A DNA stretch of 56,828 nucleotides from Staphylococcus sp. (GCA_023665865.1 JAMPDC010000001.1:570852-627679), one strand, 5' to 3'; numbered from the stretch's first letter, positions 1 through 9,905 are shown. Translations and numbers: made by a program. Notes: a model not told the origin generated them from the letters alone.

Positions 1-574
1 CTACAAGGATTATGAAGGAGATACCATTGCCGATACCGCGGTCAGTGATGCGCTCGCCGAGCCACATGATGAACATTGAGCCGGCTGCAAGGATTACAGT
101 AAGGAAGGCGATAGTCATCCAGTTCATGGTGGCGCCACCTGTTGCGGCGCTCACCTGAACCTGGAGATTTACAAGATATGCAGGACCCTGAAGAAGCAGG
201 ATAAGGACAGTCAGGTAGCGGGTGTACTGACTGAGCTTCTGTCTGCCGCTCTCGCCCTCGCTCTGCATCTTCTGGAAAGAAGGGAGCACCATGCCGAGAA
301 GCTGGATCACGATCGAAGCCGTGATGTAGGGCATGATACCGAGAGCGAAGATCGAGGCCTGAGAGAACGCACCTCCCGAGAACATGTCGAGAAGCTGCAT
401 GAGACCGCTCTTATTGGTGAACTTCGACAGAGCGTCGAGGTCCTCGGGTGAGATGCCGGGAAGTACGACATAACAACCGAGACGATACACGAGCACCAAC
501 AGGAGGGTCACGAGAATACGCTTTCTCAGTTCCTCAATGGTCCAGATGTTACGGATTGTTTCAATAAATCTCAT
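1..574 (-). CDS. secY: SecY, protein translocase channel subunit (partial)
   Basis: This is the N-terminal 191 residues of SecY, the channel subunit of the Sec translocon in the inner membrane; the rest lies beyond the left edge. The ATG is at 572-574. The protein begins MRFIETIRNIWTIEELR, followed by a first hydrophobic helix, the plug-like segment LLDMFSGGAFSQASIFALG and further membrane helices ending with GERITDRGIGNG. It follows rplO by 17 bases on the same strand, the usual end of the spc operon, so it should be co-expressed with the ribosomal proteins. Confidence 0.95.
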   Translation of the reverse strand, partial: MRFIETIRNIWTIEELRKRILVTLLLVLVYRLGCYVVLPGISPEDLDALSKFTNKSGLMQLLDMFSGGAFSQASIFALGIMPYITASIVIQLLGMVLPSFQKMQSEGESGRQKLSQYTRYLTVLILLLQGPAYLVNLQVQVSAATGGATMNWMTIAFLTVILAAGSMFIMWLGERITDRGIGNGISFIILV

Positions 575-591
575 TGCGAGGAGAAGGGGGA

Positions 592-1038
592 TTAAATTTT
601 ATTGATAGAGCCTCCGGCTTCAACGATTGCTTTCTCGGCAGCTGCAGAGAAAGCATTTGCCTCAACGGTGAGCTTTTTGGTGAGCTTGCCGTTGGCAAGG
701 ATCTTAACGGGCTGCTTACCATTGATCATACCTGCTGCGATGAGATCGGCAACAGTGATCTTCTCGAGGTTGGCAGACGTTGCAAGAGTTTCGAGGTCAA
801 CGAGGTTGACAGCTTTGTACTCAGTGCGGTTAAGGGGTTTGAAACCGAATTTCGGGAGGCGACGCTGAAGAGGCATCTGACCACCTTCGAAGCCTATCTT
901 GCGGCTGTAGCCTGAACGAGACTTAGCACCTTTGTGACCGCGGGTAGATGTTCCACCCTTACCAGAACCGGCGCCACGACCGATGCGGGTTTTCTTCTGC
1001 ACAGAGCCTACAGCGGGTTTTAAATTGCTTAAATCCAT
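592..1038 (-). CDS. rplO: 50S ribosomal protein L15
   Basis: L15 is a late-assembling protein of the large subunit that binds 23S rRNA. The 148-residue product has the typical Gly/Arg/Lys-rich N-terminal extension (RIGRGAGSGKGGTSTRGHKG, about residues 19-38) and then the globular domain with GFEGGQMPLQRRLPKFGF. Length is normal. The ATG at 1036-1038 is the only sensible start. It lies between rpmD and secY, which is the standard spc order. Confidence 0.97.
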   Translation of the reverse strand: MDLSNLKPAVGSVQKKTRIGRGAGSGKGGTSTRGHKGAKSRSGYSRKIGFEGGQMPLQRRLPKFGFKPLNRTEYKAVNLVDLETLATSANLEKITVADLIAAGMINGKQPVKILANGKLTKKLTVEANAFSAAAEKAIVEAGGSINKI

Positions 1039-1062
1039 AGTTGTGTTAATGATTTTTAGAAA

Positions 1063-1242
1063 TTAGGCGTTGGTCACTTTTACCAAGTGGCTCACTGCTT
1101 TAACCATACCCATCACTGAAGGGGTGTCTTCGAGGACAACCGAGTGATTCATTTTTCTCAAGCCGAGAGCATCGAGAGTGCGCTTCTGCACGGCAGGAGC
1201 ATTGATGCGGCTCTTAGTCTGGGTGATTTTGATTTTTGCCAT
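1063..1242 (-). CDS. rpmD: 50S ribosomal protein L30
   Basis: This is a 59-residue gene read directly from the sequence: ATG at 1240-1242, TAA at 1063-1065. The protein starts [20 protein letters not shown] and ends near SHLVKVTNA, with the L30 signature of a short beta strand, the helix [19 protein letters not shown] and a final strand. L30 is a small 23S rRNA-binding protein that is absent from some bacteria but present here in its normal place between rpsE (14 bases upstream) and rplO (24 bases downstream). Confidence 0.95.
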   Translation of the reverse strand: MAKIKITQTKSRINAPAVQKRTLDALGLRKMNHSVVLEDTPSVMGMVKAVSHLVKVTNA

Positions 1243-1256
1243 TTGATATATGGAGA

Positions 1257-1775
1257 TTAGCCGTTAAACACTTGATCGATTGAAATACCACGGTTCTGGG
1301 CTACCTGTGCGGGTGAACGCATCTCGCCGAGGGCGGCGATAGTAGCCTTCACGAGGTTGTGGGGGTTGGAAGAACCCTTTGACTTAGCGAGGACGTCGGT
1401 GATACCTACGCTCTCAAGTACGGCACGCATCGCACCACCGGCCTTGACACCGGTACCGTGGCTTGCGGGCTTGAGGATTACGCGTGAACCGCCAAACTTT
1501 GCGATCTGCTCGTGGGGAATAGTGCCGCGGTGAACGGGAACCTTGATGAGATTCTTCTTGGCAGCCTCAACGCCCTTGGCGATGGCAGCCTGGACTTCAT
1601 TGGCTTTGCCGAGGCCCCAGCCTACGATTCCGTTTTCGTTACCTACGACTACGATGGCAGCGAAAGTGAAGGTGCGACCACCTTTAGTAACTTTGGTAAC
1701 GCGGTTGATGGCAACCAGACGATCCTTGAGTTCGAGATCGTTAGTGGACTTAACTTTATTGTTCTTATTTGCCAT
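1257..1775 (-). CDS. rpsE: 30S ribosomal protein S5
   Basis: S5 (172 residues) acts in decoding fidelity and mRNA entry. The N-terminal double-stranded-RNA-binding-like domain is seen around residues 17-80 ([20 protein letters not shown], then [18 protein letters not shown]). The C-terminal domain has [23 protein letters not shown]. Length matches the family. The start is the ATG at 1773-1775, 6 bases downstream of the rplR stop, consistent with one transcript. Confidence 0.97.
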   Translation of the reverse strand: MANKNNKVKSTNDLELKDRLVAINRVTKVTKGGRTFTFAAIVVVGNENGIVGWGLGKANEVQAAIAKGVEAAKKNLIKVPVHRGTIPHEQIAKFGGSRVILKPASHGTGVKAGGAMRAVLESVGITDVLAKSKGSSNPHNLVKATIAALGEMRSPAQVAQNRGISIDQVFNG

Positions 1776-1781
1776 ATCTAC

Positions 1782-2123
1782 TTAGAATTTAAGACCGCCA
1801 TTGCGAGCGGCGTCAGCCAATGATTTTACTCTGCCGTGGAAGAGGTAACCGTTACGGTCGAAAACGACTTCAGTGATACCTGCTGCGAGGGCTTTCTGAG
1901 CGATAGCCTCGCCAACCTTGGCTGCAATTTCACACTTGGTGCCCTCTTCGATGCCTTTTGAAGAAGTAGCGCAGATAGTCTTACCTGCGAGGTCATCGAT
2001 GAGCTGGACATAAATCTGCTTGTTGCTGCGGAAAACCGACATGCGGGGACGGGCGGCGGTGCCGGAAATCTTGCCGCGGATGCGGGCCTTGATTTTATTT
2101 CTACGTTGTATCTTAGAAACCAT
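1782..2123 (-). CDS. rplR: 50S ribosomal protein L18
   Basis: L18 binds 5S rRNA in the central protuberance. I set the start at the ATG at 2121-2123 ([19 protein letters not shown]), giving 113 residues. The open frame extends 12 bases further to a TTG, which would add four residues atypical for the family. Conserved signatures are [20 protein letters not shown] near the N-terminus and [20 protein letters not shown] at the C-terminus. It sits between rplF (17 bases) and rpsE (6 bases). Confidence 0.96.
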   Translation of the reverse strand: MVSKIQRRNKIKARIRGKISGTAARPRMSVFRSNKQIYVQLIDDLAGKTICATSSKGIEEGTKCEIAAKVGEAIAQKALAAGITEVVFDRNGYLFHGRVKSLADAARNGGLKF

Positions 2124-2140
2124 TGTTTTAATCAATTTAA

Positions 2141-2698
2141 TTATTTAGCACTTGCCGACTTACCCGACTTGCGACGGATAATCTCGCCCACAAACTTGAT
2201 ACCTTTGCCCTTGTAGGGTTCGGGTTTGCGGAGAGAACGGATCTTTGCGCAAACCTGACCGAGGAGCTGCTTGTCGTCGCTCTCAAGGATGATGAGAGGA
2301 TTCTTGTTACGCTCGGTCTTTGCCTCGACCTTGATTTCGGGAGGAAGCTTGATATATATAGCGTGTGAGAAACCAAGCGAAAGCTCAAGCACCTGACCGG
2401 TGGCGGCGGCGCGGTAACCCACACCCACTAATTCCATTTCTTTGCGATAGCCAGTAGAAACGCCGACAACCATGTTGTGGATGAGAGCGCGATAGAGACC
2501 ATGCTGTGCGCGGTGCTCGCGGTCGTCGCTCGGACGGGTCAGCACGATGTGACCGTCTTCAACCTTAACTTCGAGATCGGGGTTTACTTTCTGGGTGAGA
2601 GTGCCTTTGGGACCTTTTACGGTTACTTCATTATCCTTGCCAACGGTGATCTGTACACCTGCAGGGATTTCAATGGGAGCTTTACCTATACGTGACAT
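2141..2698 (-). CDS. rplF: 50S ribosomal protein L6
   Basis: L6 (185 residues) has two tandem alpha/beta domains and lies near the factor-binding site on the large subunit. The N-terminus [19 protein letters not shown] is diagnostic. The C-terminal domain carries the conserved [12 protein letters not shown] segment (about 157-169), followed by a basic tail ([11 protein letters not shown]). The start is the ATG at 2696-2698. It lies 22 bases downstream of rpsH. Confidence 0.97.
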   Translation of the reverse strand: MSRIGKAPIEIPAGVQITVGKDNEVTVKGPKGTLTQKVNPDLEVKVEDGHIVLTRPSDDREHRAQHGLYRALIHNMVVGVSTGYRKEMELVGVGYRAAATGQVLELSLGFSHAIYIKLPPEIKVEAKTERNKNPLIILESDDKQLLGQVCAKIRSLRKPEPYKGKGIKFVGEIIRRKSGKSASAK

Positions 2699-2720
2699 AA
2701 TTCTGTATCCTCCTTATTGA

Positions 2721-3119
2721 TTAGTAAACGTAGCAAAGGACCTCGCCACCAATCTTGAGGTCGCGGGCCTTCTTGTTAGTCATCACACCCTTCGAGGTTG
2801 AGAGGATGGCGATGCCGAGTCCGTTCAACACACGAGGCATATCTTTGTAGCCGGTATAACGGCGGAGACCGGGACGTGAAACGCGCTCAAGGCTCTTGAT
2901 TGCGTTGACTTTGTCAACCGGGTCATACTTGAGGGCAATCTTGATGGTGCCCGCGGGATTTTCGCTTTCCTCAAATTTGTAGTTGAGGATGTAGCCTTGT
3001 TCGAAGAGAATCTTGGTGATCTCTCGCTTCAAGTTTGAGGCAGGAATCTCGACCACACGGTGGTTGGCCTTGATTGCATTTCTCAATCTTGTCAGATAAT
3101 CTGCTATAGGATCAGTCAT
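2721..3119 (-). CDS. rpsH: 30S ribosomal protein S8
   Basis: S8 (132 residues) binds helix 21 of 16S rRNA; in E. coli it is also the translational repressor of the spc operon. The N-terminus MTDPIADYLTRLRNA and the C-terminal STSKGVMTNKKARDLKIGGE are family hallmarks. The start is the ATG at 3117-3119. Unlike its neighbours, it is separated from the upstream gene rpsN by 315 bases, so its expression could be set separately within the operon (see the spacer entry). Confidence 0.97.
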   Translation of the reverse strand: MTDPIADYLTRLRNAIKANHRVVEIPASNLKREITKILFEQGYILNYKFEESENPAGTIKIALKYDPVDKVNAIKSLERVSRPGLRRYTGYKDMPRVLNGLGIAILSTSKGVMTNKKARDLKIGGEVLCYVY

Positions 3120-3434
3120 TTTGAAAAATGTTTAAATTGATTGGGATTTTCCCAACAATATTTAATACTCACTGTGATTCTTTGGAGCTTTTGAGGTGAG
3201 AGGGATGAGGGGATAGAGGTTGGATCGCTGCGGCGGGCGGGGGAGGGAATGACGGGAGTTCCTTTTTGTCGGACGGCTGCGGGCCTGACCCAATCGGGAT
3301 TTGAGTAACTTTCAGGGCCGGGATTCCGCTTAGAGGTAACGACTCTCGAGCCGTCGACTGTCAGGAATCTGTCATGGAGACGGGTTTGCGATCCGGAATC
3401 GGACCGATGACCCGGCCGCATGTGTGGGGGCTGC
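3120..3434 (-). other. Long non-coding spacer inside the spc operon (rpsN-rpsH)
   Basis: A 315-base stretch separates rpsN from rpsH, while most other gaps in this operon are under 50 bases. No convincing gene is present: the longest open frame is Pro/Ser/Arg-rich and resembles no protein I know. On the transcribed (minus) strand, about 3187-3260 is strongly C/U-rich and G-poor. Nearer rpsH is a small hairpin, 6-base arms at 3141-3146 and 3150-3155. No TAnnTTTG promoter reading toward rpsH was found. A rut-like site for Rho or a leader acting on rpsH is possible but unproven. Confidence 0.5.
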
Positions 3435-3704
3435 TTACCAGGAAGCTTTCTTCACACCGGGGATGAGACCGGCAGAAGCCATTTCGCGGAACTGAATACG
3501 AGAAATGCCAAACTGACGCATGTAGCCTTTGGGACGACCGGTGATCGAGCAACGGTTGTGGAGGCGTACGGTAGATGCGTTCTTGGGAAGGAGCTGGAGG
3601 GCTTCGAAGTCGCCGGCGGCCTTCAGTTCAGCTTTCTTCTTGGCATACTTGGCAACGAGCTTTGCGCGTTTTACCTCGCGTGCCTTCATTGATTCTTTTG
3701 CCAT
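3435..3704 (-). CDS. rpsN: 30S ribosomal protein S14 (zinc-free type)
   Basis: S14 (89 residues) helps assemble the 30S head. It begins [20 protein letters not shown] and ends with [20 protein letters not shown], the family signature. It has a single cysteine and no CxxC pairs, so it is the longer zinc-independent form. The start is the ATG at 3702-3704, 8 bases after the rplE stop. Confidence 0.97.
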   Translation of the reverse strand: MAKESMKAREVKRAKLVAKYAKKKAELKAAGDFEALQLLPKNASTVRLHNRCSITGRPKGYMRQFGISRIQFREMASAGLIPGVKKASW

Positions 3705-3712
3705 ACTGGAGC

Positions 3713-4264
3713 TTAGTTTTTAGCGTTTTTGAAAGGGAGACCGAATTCCTTGAGAAGAGCATAACCTTCCTCGTCAGTGTTGGCTGAGGTGACGAAGGTG
3801 ATGTTCATACCCATGAGCTTGTTGATGGTATCGATGTTGATTTCGGGGAAGATGATCTGCTCTGTGATACCGAGGGTGTAGTTGCCACGGCCATCAAGCT
3901 TGCTTTCGATACCCTTGAAGTCACGGATACGGGGAAGAGCGACGCGGATGAGACGCTCGAGGAATTCATACATTTTCTCACGACGGAGAGTAACCATCAC
4001 ACCGATGGGCATCTTCTTACGAAGCTTGAAGTTCGAGATGTCCTTACGGGAGAGAGTCGCAACGGCCTTCTGACCGGTGATGGCAGTGAGCTCGTTGATT
4101 GCGGTCTCGATGAGTTTCTTGTCCTGAGTGGCAGCGCCAAGACCCTGGTTGATTACAATCTTCTTCAACTTGGGCACCTGCATGGGGGTAGTGTAGTTGA
4201 ATTTCTCGGTCAGGGCGGGAACGATGCGTTCCTTGTAGTCGTTTTTAACTGTTTGGGTGCTCAT
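3713..4264 (-). CDS. rplE: 50S ribosomal protein L5
   Basis: L5 (183 residues) binds 5S rRNA and contacts the P-site tRNA. Recognisable segments are [16 protein letters not shown] (about 28-43), [20 protein letters not shown] and [18 protein letters not shown]. Length is normal. Its ATG (4262-4264) shares one base with the TAA of rplX (TAATG), which suggests translational coupling. Confidence 0.97.
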   Translation of the reverse strand: MSTQTVKNDYKERIVPALTEKFNYTTPMQVPKLKKIVINQGLGAATQDKKLIETAINELTAITGQKAVATLSRKDISNFKLRKKMPIGVMVTLRREKMYEFLERLIRVALPRIRDFKGIESKLDGRGNYTLGITEQIIFPEINIDTINKLMGMNITFVTSANTDEEGYALLKEFGLPFKNAKN

Positions 4265-4584
4265 TACTTAATTTCCTCTCCTGATTTTTTTGAGATTCGT
4301 ATTACCTGGCCTTTCTCATCGCGGCGGCAGCTCACGCGGGTGGGCTTGCCTGACTTGGGGTCGATGAGTGAAAGGTTGGAGATGTGGATGGGGGCTTCCA
4401 TTTTGATGAGGCCACCCTGGGGGTGCTGTGCATTGGGCTTGGTAGCCTTGGTCACCATGTTGATACCCTCAACGATGGCTTTCTGCTTCTGCACGAGAAC
4501 CTTGAGCACACGACCCTCCTTGCCACGGTCTTCGCCGGCAAGAACATAGACGATGTCGCCTTTTTTGATATGTGATTTGCTCAT
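4264..4584 (-). CDS. rplX: 50S ribosomal protein L24
   Basis: L24 (106 residues) is an early assembly initiator of the 50S subunit. The N-terminal KOW motif is clear ([20 protein letters not shown], about residues 7-26), followed by the conserved [12 protein letters not shown] and [11 protein letters not shown] segments. The start ATG is at 4582-4584, 31 bases after rplN; the stop overlaps the rplE start by one base. Confidence 0.97.
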   Translation of the reverse strand: MSKSHIKKGDIVYVLAGEDRGKEGRVLKVLVQKQKAIVEGINMVTKATKPNAQHPQGGLIKMEAPIHISNLSLIDPKSGKPTRVSCRRDEKGQVIRISKKSGEEIK

Positions 4585-4615
4585 TACGTTTACTGTTTTT
4601 GACGGTTAAGATTGA

Positions 4616-4984
4616 TTAGAGGACTTCGGGTGCGAGTGAGACGATCTTCATCTGGTTGGCAGCACGGAGCTCGCGGGCAACGGGGCCGAAGATACGGGTG
4701 CCACGGAGTTCGCCTGCGTTGTTGAGAAGCACACACGCGTTGTCATCGAAGCGGATATATGATCCATCGGGGCGGCGGATTTCCTTTTTGGTGCGGACAA
4801 CCACAGCCTTGGACACTGTGCCTTTCTTAACGTCGGATGAGGGGATGACACTCTTGACAGAAACGACAATGATGTCACCTACAGAGGCATAACGACGGCC
4901 GGTTCCACCAAGAACGTGGATGCAGAGCGCTTCCTTAGCGCCGCTGTTGTCGGCTACGGTCAAACGGCTTTCAGTCTGTATCAT
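4616..4984 (-). CDS. rplN: 50S ribosomal protein L14
   Basis: L14 (122 residues) forms part of the inter-subunit bridge and the binding site of the silencing factor RsfS. It opens with [20 protein letters not shown] and contains [16 protein letters not shown] and the C-terminal [13 protein letters not shown], all diagnostic. The start is the ATG at 4982-4984, 3 bases after the rpsQ stop. Confidence 0.97.
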   Translation of the reverse strand: MIQTESRLTVADNSGAKEALCIHVLGGTGRRYASVGDIIVVSVKSVIPSSDVKKGTVSKAVVVRTKKEIRRPDGSYIRFDDNACVLLNNAGELRGTRIFGPVARELRAANQMKIVSLAPEVL

Positions 4985-4987
4985 AGT

Positions 4988-5245
4988 TTATTTCACTTTT
5001 TCGATGATTTCGACGAGGCGCCAGCGTTTGGTCTTGCTGAGGGGACGGGTCTCCATCAGACGTACAGTGTCGCCGATTGAACATTCGTTCTTCTCGTCGT
5101 GAGCGTGATATTTCTTAGTTTTATTGACAAATTTGCCATAAATGGGGTGCTTCTCTTTCCACTTCACCATAACGGTGATGGTTTTGTCACCCTTGTTGCT
5201 CGAAACAACCCCGATGCGTTCTTTTCTTAAATTTCTCTTTTCCAT
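4988..5245 (-). CDS. rpsQ: 30S ribosomal protein S17
   Basis: S17 (85 residues) is a primary 16S rRNA-binding protein with an OB fold. Signature segments are [19 protein letters not shown] (about 7-25), [19 protein letters not shown] and [20 protein letters not shown]. The ATG is at 5243-5245. It is flanked by rpmC (15 bases) and rplN (3 bases) in the standard order. Confidence 0.97.
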   Translation of the reverse strand: MEKRNLRKERIGVVSSNKGDKTITVMVKWKEKHPIYGKFVNKTKKYHAHDEKNECSIGDTVRLMETRPLSKTKRWRLVEIIEKVK

Positions 5246-5260
5246 TTTATCGTGGGAAGT

Positions 5261-5458
5261 TTATTTGTTATTAAGTTCGCGCTGACGCAACTCAGTCTTT
5301 ACGCGAGCGATAGCCTTGCGTGCATGTGTAATCTTAGCGGGGCTGTCAAGGGGCGAGATTGCGTGGTTGATCTTGAGCTGGGCGTAGTCCTTCTCCATCT
5401 CAGCCAGGCGGTCGCGGAGGTCCTGAGTGCTGACTTCGTTGAATGATTCTTTCTTCAT
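5261..5458 (-). CDS. rpmC: 50S ribosomal protein L29
   Basis: L29 is a two-helix protein near the nascent-chain exit, where it forms part of the docking site for trigger factor and SRP. The 65-residue product shows the expected pattern: ELRxRL-like VSTQDLRDRLAEMEKDYAQL, then SPAKITHARKAIARVKTEL. The ATG is at 5456-5458, 6 bases after the rplP stop. Confidence 0.96.
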   Translation of the reverse strand: MKKESFNEVSTQDLRDRLAEMEKDYAQLKINHAISPLDSPAKITHARKAIARVKTELRQRELNNK

Positions 5459-5464
5459 GACGGG

Positions 5465-5896
5465 TTACACATTTTGAGTTGGGTCATAATCGCGACGCAC
5501 GATGAATTTTGTGGTCACGGGGAGTTTCTGTGCGGCGAGGCGGAGTGCTTCCTTTGCGATATCGTAGGGAACGCCTTCAACCTCTATGATGATACGGCCG
5601 GGAGTAACGGGGGCAACGAATCCTTCGGGAGCACCTTTACCTTTACCCATTCGGACCTCAGCGGGCTTCTTGGTGATGGGTTTGTCCGGGAAGATGCGAA
5701 TCCAGATCTGACCCTGACGCTGCATGTAGCGGGTTACTGCGATACGGGCGGCTTCAATCTGGCGACCGGTGATCCACTTAGACTCGAGGGTCTTGATGCC
5801 GAACGAACCGAAGGCCAACTGGTTGCCACGCTGCGCAATGCCTTTCATGCGGCCTTTTTGCGCGCGGCGAAATTTGGTTTTCTTAGGTTGTAACAT
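5465..5896 (-). CDS. rplP: 50S ribosomal protein L16
   Basis: L16 (143 residues) helps position A-site tRNA. It starts [19 protein letters not shown] and contains the conserved [20 protein letters not shown] (about 66-85) and [18 protein letters not shown] segments. The normal length and the ATG at 5894-5896 leave no doubt about the call. It lies 25 bases downstream of rpsC. Confidence 0.97.
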   Translation of the reverse strand: MLQPKKTKFRRAQKGRMKGIAQRGNQLAFGSFGIKTLESKWITGRQIEAARIAVTRYMQRQGQIWIRIFPDKPITKKPAEVRMGKGKGAPEGFVAPVTPGRIIIEVEGVPYDIAKEALRLAAQKLPVTTKFIVRRDYDPTQNV

Positions 5897-5921
5897 TGTG
5901 TTGTTGAATCAATCTGTGGGT

Positions 5922-6656
5922 TTAACGGTTGTTTTTGGGTTTGCGGAAACCGCCGCGACGGGGAGCGCCATTTGACGAAGCGTTGCGGGAATCCTTCTGG
6001 GGAGCGGTGTACTGGGGAGCGAGATCACGCTTGCCATATACTTCGCCACGGCAGATCCAAACCTTAACGCCGATGACACCGACCTTGGTGTGAGCTTCCA
6101 CGAGAGCGTAGTCGATATCGGCACGGAGAGTGTGGAGGGGAGTACGGCCTTCCTTGAACATTTCAGAGCGGGCCATTTCAGCACCGTTGAGACGGCCTGA
6201 AACCTGAACCTTGATACCCTCGGCACCTGCACGCATGGTTGAAGCGACAGCCATCTTCACGGCACGACGGTAGGCGATCTTGCCTTCGATCTGACGGGCG
6301 ATGGTTGAAGCTACGATCTGCGCGTCGAGTTCGGGACGCTTAACTTCGTAGATGTTGATCTGGACATCCTTGTCGGTGATCTTCTTGAGCTCTTCCTTGA
6401 GTTTGTCAACTTCTGAACCACCCTTGCCGATGATGAGACCGGGGCGTGAGGTGCAGACGGTGATGGTGATGAGCTTCATGGTGCGCTCGATTACGATGCG
6501 CGAAACGCTTGACTTTGCAAGACGGACATTGAGATACTTGCGGAGTTTGGAGTCCTCGAGCAGAGTATCGCCGTATTTCTTACCGCCATACCAGTTAGAG
6601 TCCCATCCACGGATAACTCCCAAGCGATTGCTGATTGGATTTACTTTCTGTCCCAT
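5922..6656 (-). CDS. rpsC: 30S ribosomal protein S3
   Basis: S3 (244 residues) lines the mRNA entry channel and has helicase activity with S4 and S5. The N-terminus [20 protein letters not shown] and the KH domain with GKGG at residues 77-80 are clear, as is the C-terminal S3 domain ([18 protein letters not shown]). The last 30 or so residues form a basic, Asn/Arg/Gly-rich tail, probably rRNA-binding and disordered. The start is the ATG at 6654-6656, 3 bases after rplV. Confidence 0.97.
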   Translation of the reverse strand: MGQKVNPISNRLGVIRGWDSNWYGGKKYGDTLLEDSKLRKYLNVRLAKSSVSRIVIERTMKLITITVCTSRPGLIIGKGGSEVDKLKEELKKITDKDVQINIYEVKRPELDAQIVASTIARQIEGKIAYRRAVKMAVASTMRAGAEGIKVQVSGRLNGAEMARSEMFKEGRTPLHTLRADIDYALVEAHTKVGVIGVKVWICRGEVYGKRDLAPQYTAPQKDSRNASSNGAPRRGGFRKPKNNR

Positions 6657-6659
6657 TTG

Positions 6660-7070
6660 TTAAGCTTTAGCGTTTTTGTTATCAATTGTGTCAACAATCA
6701 ATGTGACGTGGTTTGCACGTTTGCGGATACGGTAGCCACGGCCCTGAGGAGCGGTGCGGAGACGCTTGAGCATAGGAGCACAGTCAACGAAGATAGTGCT
6801 GATGTAGAGCTCGCCGGCGTCAGCCTTGCGTTCGTTTTTGGCTTCCCAGTTGGCGATGGCCGAACGGAGGAGCTTTTCGATGCGGGCAGCGGCTTCCTTG
6901 TTTGAAAATTTCAGGATGCCGAGTGCACGGTTAACCTCTACCCCGCGTACCATGTCAGCGACAAGGCGCATTTTGCGGGGGGAGGTGGGGATGTTGAGCA
7001 GCTTTGCGAAAGCTACCGTTTTCTGTTCGGCTTTCCTGAGGTCGGCTGAATTTCTTTTTCTTACACCCAT
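6660..7070 (-). CDS. rplV: 50S ribosomal protein L22
   Basis: L22 (136 residues) extends a beta hairpin into the exit tunnel. The segments [20 protein letters not shown] (about 31-50) and the tunnel-hairpin region around [20 protein letters not shown] match the family. The start is the ATG at 7068-7070; 54 bases separate it from rpsS. The order rpsS-rplV-rpsC is the S10-operon standard. Confidence 0.97.
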   Translation of the reverse strand: MGVRKRNSADLRKAEQKTVAFAKLLNIPTSPRKMRLVADMVRGVEVNRALGILKFSNKEAAARIEKLLRSAIANWEAKNERKADAGELYISTIFVDCAPMLKRLRTAPQGRGYRIRKRANHVTLIVDTIDNKNAKA

Positions 7071-7124
7071 TTTATTGTAATTCTTTTCTTTTTTACAAAT
7101 GAATTAGTTATATCAGGGCCCAAA

Positions 7125-7394
7125 TTATTTCTTGCGGTTACCGCTGTGACCACGGAAGGTGCGTGTGGGAGCGAACTCGCCAAGCTTGTGACCAACCATG
7201 TTTTCAGTAACGTAAACAGGGATAAATTTGTTACCGTTGTGAACTGCGAAAGTGTGTCCTACAAACTCGGGGGCGATCATAGAAGCACGGCTCCATGTCT
7301 TGATGACCGACTTCTTACCGCTCTCTTCCATTGCAGCGACCTTCTTTTCGAGCTTCACGCTGATAAACGGGCCTTTTTTTAATGAACGACTCAT
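7125..7394 (-). CDS. rpsS: 30S ribosomal protein S19
   Basis: S19 (89 residues) sits in the 30S head and contacts S13. [19 protein letters not shown] at the N-terminus, then [20 protein letters not shown] and [20 protein letters not shown] are diagnostic. The start is the ATG at 7392-7394, 26 bases after rplB. Confidence 0.97.
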   Translation of the reverse strand: MSRSLKKGPFISVKLEKKVAAMEESGKKSVIKTWSRASMIAPEFVGHTFAVHNGNKFIPVYVTENMVGHKLGEFAPTRTFRGHSGNRKK

Positions 7395-7420
7395 GATAAG
7401 TGTTGCTAATTTAAATCAGA

Positions 7421-8248
7421 TTACTTTTTCCTTCTTTCAATAATGTACTTCGAAGAATGTTTCTTCGGGGCACGAGTCTTAAGACCCTTAGAGTAGAGAC
7501 CCTTGCGAGAACGGGGATGACCACCGGAAGCGCGGCCTTCACCACCACCCATGGGGTGATCGACAGGGTTCATAACTACGCCGCGGTTGCGGGGACGACG
7601 TCCGAGCCAACGAGAGCGACCGGCTTTGCCTGAACGCTCGAGAGAGTGCTCTGAGTTGCCGACAACACCGATGGTGGCGCGACATGCTGCAAGGATCTTG
7701 CGGGTTTCACCCGAAGGTAATTTGATGATGGCGTAGGTGCCTTCACGCGAGATAAGCTGGGCGAATGTGCCAGCTGAACGGGCCATGAAAGCGCCCTGGC
7801 CGGGACGCAACTCAATGTTGTGGATGAGCGTACCTACAGGGATGTTTGCGAGCGGGAGGCAGTTGCCTACTTCGGGCTGCGCTTCGGGGCCTGAGAGGAG
7901 TTCATCACCAACCTTTAAGCCGTTGGGTGCAATGATGTATGCTTTAGCACCGTCTTTGTAGTAAAGGAGGGCAATACGGGCCGAACGGTTAGGATCGTAC
8001 TCGATGCTCTTCACTACTGCGGGAACACCGTCTTTAGTTCTCTTAAAGTCAATGATGCGATATTTGCGCTTGTGGCCACCACCAAGGTAGCGGGTGGTGA
8101 GATGGCCTTCGGCGTTACGTCCGCCGGAGGCCTTTTTGCCGACTGTAAGAGATTTTTCCGGTGTAGTAGCAGTGATGGTACCTTTAAATACACCGATAAC
8201 TTTGTGTCTCTGCCCAGGTGTTGTGGGCTTGAATTTTCTTACTGCCAT
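7421..8248 (-). CDS. rplB: 50S ribosomal protein L2
   Basis: L2 (275 residues) is a core 23S rRNA-binding protein needed for subunit joining and the peptidyl transferase centre. The N-terminal OB-fold region has [20 protein letters not shown] (about 43-62). The C-terminal region has [20 protein letters not shown], in which His231 matches the conserved histidine linked to peptidyl transfer. The ATG is at 8246-8248, 8 bases after rplW. Confidence 0.97.
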   Translation of the reverse strand: MAVRKFKPTTPGQRHKVIGVFKGTITATTPEKSLTVGKKASGGRNAEGHLTTRYLGGGHKRKYRIIDFKRTKDGVPAVVKSIEYDPNRSARIALLYYKDGAKAYIIAPNGLKVGDELLSGPEAQPEVGNCLPLANIPVGTLIHNIELRPGQGAFMARSAGTFAQLISREGTYAIIKLPSGETRKILAACRATIGVVGNSEHSLERSGKAGRSRWLGRRPRNRGVVMNPVDHPMGGGEGRASGGHPRSRKGLYSKGLKTRAPKKHSSKYIIERRKK

Positions 8249-8256
8249 TTTTATAT

Positions 8257-8547
8257 TTAGATATTGCTATAGAAGTCAATATTCTGTCCTTCAGCGAGGG
8301 TTACAAGCGCTTTCTTCCAAGCGGCGGTCTTACCACGGAGGAGGCCGCTCTTGGTCCAGCGAGACTTGTTCTTGCTGCGGACGTTGATAGTGTTTACACG
8401 AACCACTTTCACGCCGTAAAGATTCTCAACGAGCGACTTGATCTGATACTTATTGGCCTCGGGAGAAACGGCGAAGGTATAGCGGTTAAGCTTCTCGATG
8501 AGATTGCTTGCCTTCTCGGTTACGATGGGTTTGATTGAAATTTCCAT
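8257..8547 (-). CDS. rplW: 50S ribosomal protein L23
   Basis: L23 lies at the tunnel exit and docks trigger factor and SRP. I set the start at the ATG at 8545-8547 ([19 protein letters not shown]), giving 96 residues, the family length. The open frame runs 48 bases further upstream, but that would overlap the end of rplD and add residues unlike L23. The conserved [20 protein letters not shown] segment (about 38-57) is present. Confidence 0.95.
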   Translation of the reverse strand: MEISIKPIVTEKASNLIEKLNRYTFAVSPEANKYQIKSLVENLYGVKVVRVNTINVRSKNKSRWTKSGLLRGKTAAWKKALVTLAEGQNIDFYSNI

Positions 8548-8572
8548 TGTCTTGCTGTTTTCTCTGGTGAGC

Positions 8573-9193
8573 TTAAAGTTTATTAATGAAATCAAGGCTG
8601 CTCTCGGTGAGGATCACAGCGTTGGAGTTCATGAGCGCGTAAGTGTTGATCTCCGATGCTGACATGGTTTCAGCCTCGGGGATATTTCGGGCTGACAAAG
8701 TTACGTTTTTATTTTGACCCGGTAAAACGAGCAGGATTTTTTTGCCGTCAACTTTAAGATTTTTAGCAAAATTTACAAAATCTTTAGTTTTCGGAGCCTC
8801 GAAGTTGATATCTTCAACGACGATGAGCTGAGAATCCTGTACTTTGTAGGTCAACGCACTTCTACGCGCGAGCTGTTTCACTTTCTTATTCAACTTGAAG
8901 CGATAGTCACGGGGACGGGGACCGAACACGCGGCCACCACCTACGAGAACGGGTGAGTTGATATCACCGATACGGCTGCCGCCGCCACCCTTCTGCTTGT
9001 GGAGCTTGCGGGTTGAACCCGAAACTTCGCTGCGTTCCTTGGACTTGTGAGTACCCTGGCGCTGGTTGGCGAGATACTGCTTCACATCGAGATAAACGGC
9101 GTGCTCGTTTGCATCTACTGCAAAAACTTCGTCGCTGAGCTGAGCTTTGCGACCGGTGTCTTCACCTTTGATATTGTAAATTGCGACTTCCAT
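8573..9193 (-). CDS. rplD: 50S ribosomal protein L4
   Basis: L4 (206 residues) extends a loop into the exit tunnel; in enterobacteria it also represses the S10 operon. The tunnel loop is visible as [20 protein letters not shown] (about 61-80), followed by [20 protein letters not shown]. The C-terminal part holds the Rossmann-like domain. Its ATG (9191-9193) overlaps the rplC stop by one base (TAATG). No S10-type attenuator was recognised upstream. Confidence 0.97.
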   Translation of the reverse strand: MEVAIYNIKGEDTGRKAQLSDEVFAVDANEHAVYLDVKQYLANQRQGTHKSKERSEVSGSTRKLHKQKGGGGSRIGDINSPVLVGGGRVFGPRPRDYRFKLNKKVKQLARRSALTYKVQDSQLIVVEDINFEAPKTKDFVNFAKNLKVDGKKILLVLPGQNKNVTLSARNIPEAETMSASEINTYALMNSNAVILTESSLDFINKL

Positions 9194-9810
9194 TATTTCT
9201 CAATTAAAACGATTGAACCTTTACTTCCGGGGATTGAGCCCTTGATGAGGAGCAGATTGTGGTCTGCGATCACTTTGAGCACCTGGAGGTTTTGAATTGT
9301 CACTTGCTCGTTGCCCATCTGGCCTGCCATGCGCATTCCTTTGAACACTTTAGCGGGATAAGAGCAGGCGCCGACCGAACCGGGGGCGCGGAGGCGGTTG
9401 TGCTGACCGTGAGTGCTCTGGCCGACGCCACCGAAACCGTGACGCTTGACCACACCCTGGTAGCCTTTACCTTTTGACACACCCTGGATGTCGACGAAGT
9501 CGTTTTCGTTGAAGAAATCGACTGTGATGGTGTCACCGAGTTTGTACTCGCCGTCAAATCCTTTGAACTCGGCCAAGTGGCGCTGGGGAGCTACTCCGGC
9601 TTTCTTGAAGTGTCCGGCCATAGGAGCGGTGGTGTGCTTCTCCTTCTTCTCGATGAAGCCGAGCTGCACTGCCTCATAACCGTCCTTCTCAGTCGTTTTC
9701 ACTTGAGTAACTACGCAGGGGCCTACTTCGATAACAGTGCACGGCACATTCTTGCCGTCGGCACTGAAAACGGATGTCATTCCGATTTTCTTTCCTAATA
9801 ATCCTGGCAT
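9193..9810 (-). CDS. rplC: 50S ribosomal protein L3
   Basis: L3 (205 residues) initiates 50S assembly and approaches the peptidyl transferase centre. [20 protein letters not shown] at the N-terminus and the central [20 protein letters not shown] followed by [17 protein letters not shown] are diagnostic. The ATG is at 9808-9810. A 95-base AT-rich gap separates it from rpsJ upstream, larger than most gaps here, but no promoter with both boxes was seen in it. Confidence 0.97.
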   Translation of the reverse strand: MPGLLGKKIGMTSVFSADGKNVPCTVIEVGPCVVTQVKTTEKDGYEAVQLGFIEKKEKHTTAPMAGHFKKAGVAPQRHLAEFKGFDGEYKLGDTITVDFFNENDFVDIQGVSKGKGYQGVVKRHGFGGVGQSTHGQHNRLRAPGSVGACSYPAKVFKGMRMAGQMGNEQVTIQNLQVLKVIADHNLLLIKGSIPGSKGSIVLIEK

Positions 9811-9905
9811 TTCTCTTTGATTTAAAAAATGTGAACTGTTTGGGAGTTGTTTTTGTGATTACTTAATCTTTTGGTAAATTTCTTTTATTGATATTCACCG
9901 GGCGA

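Noticed and set aside
3116-3421. 101-codon open frame in the rpsN-rpsH spacer
   Set aside because: Pro/Ser/Arg-rich, no family resemblance, and its composition follows the C-rich strand bias of the spacer.
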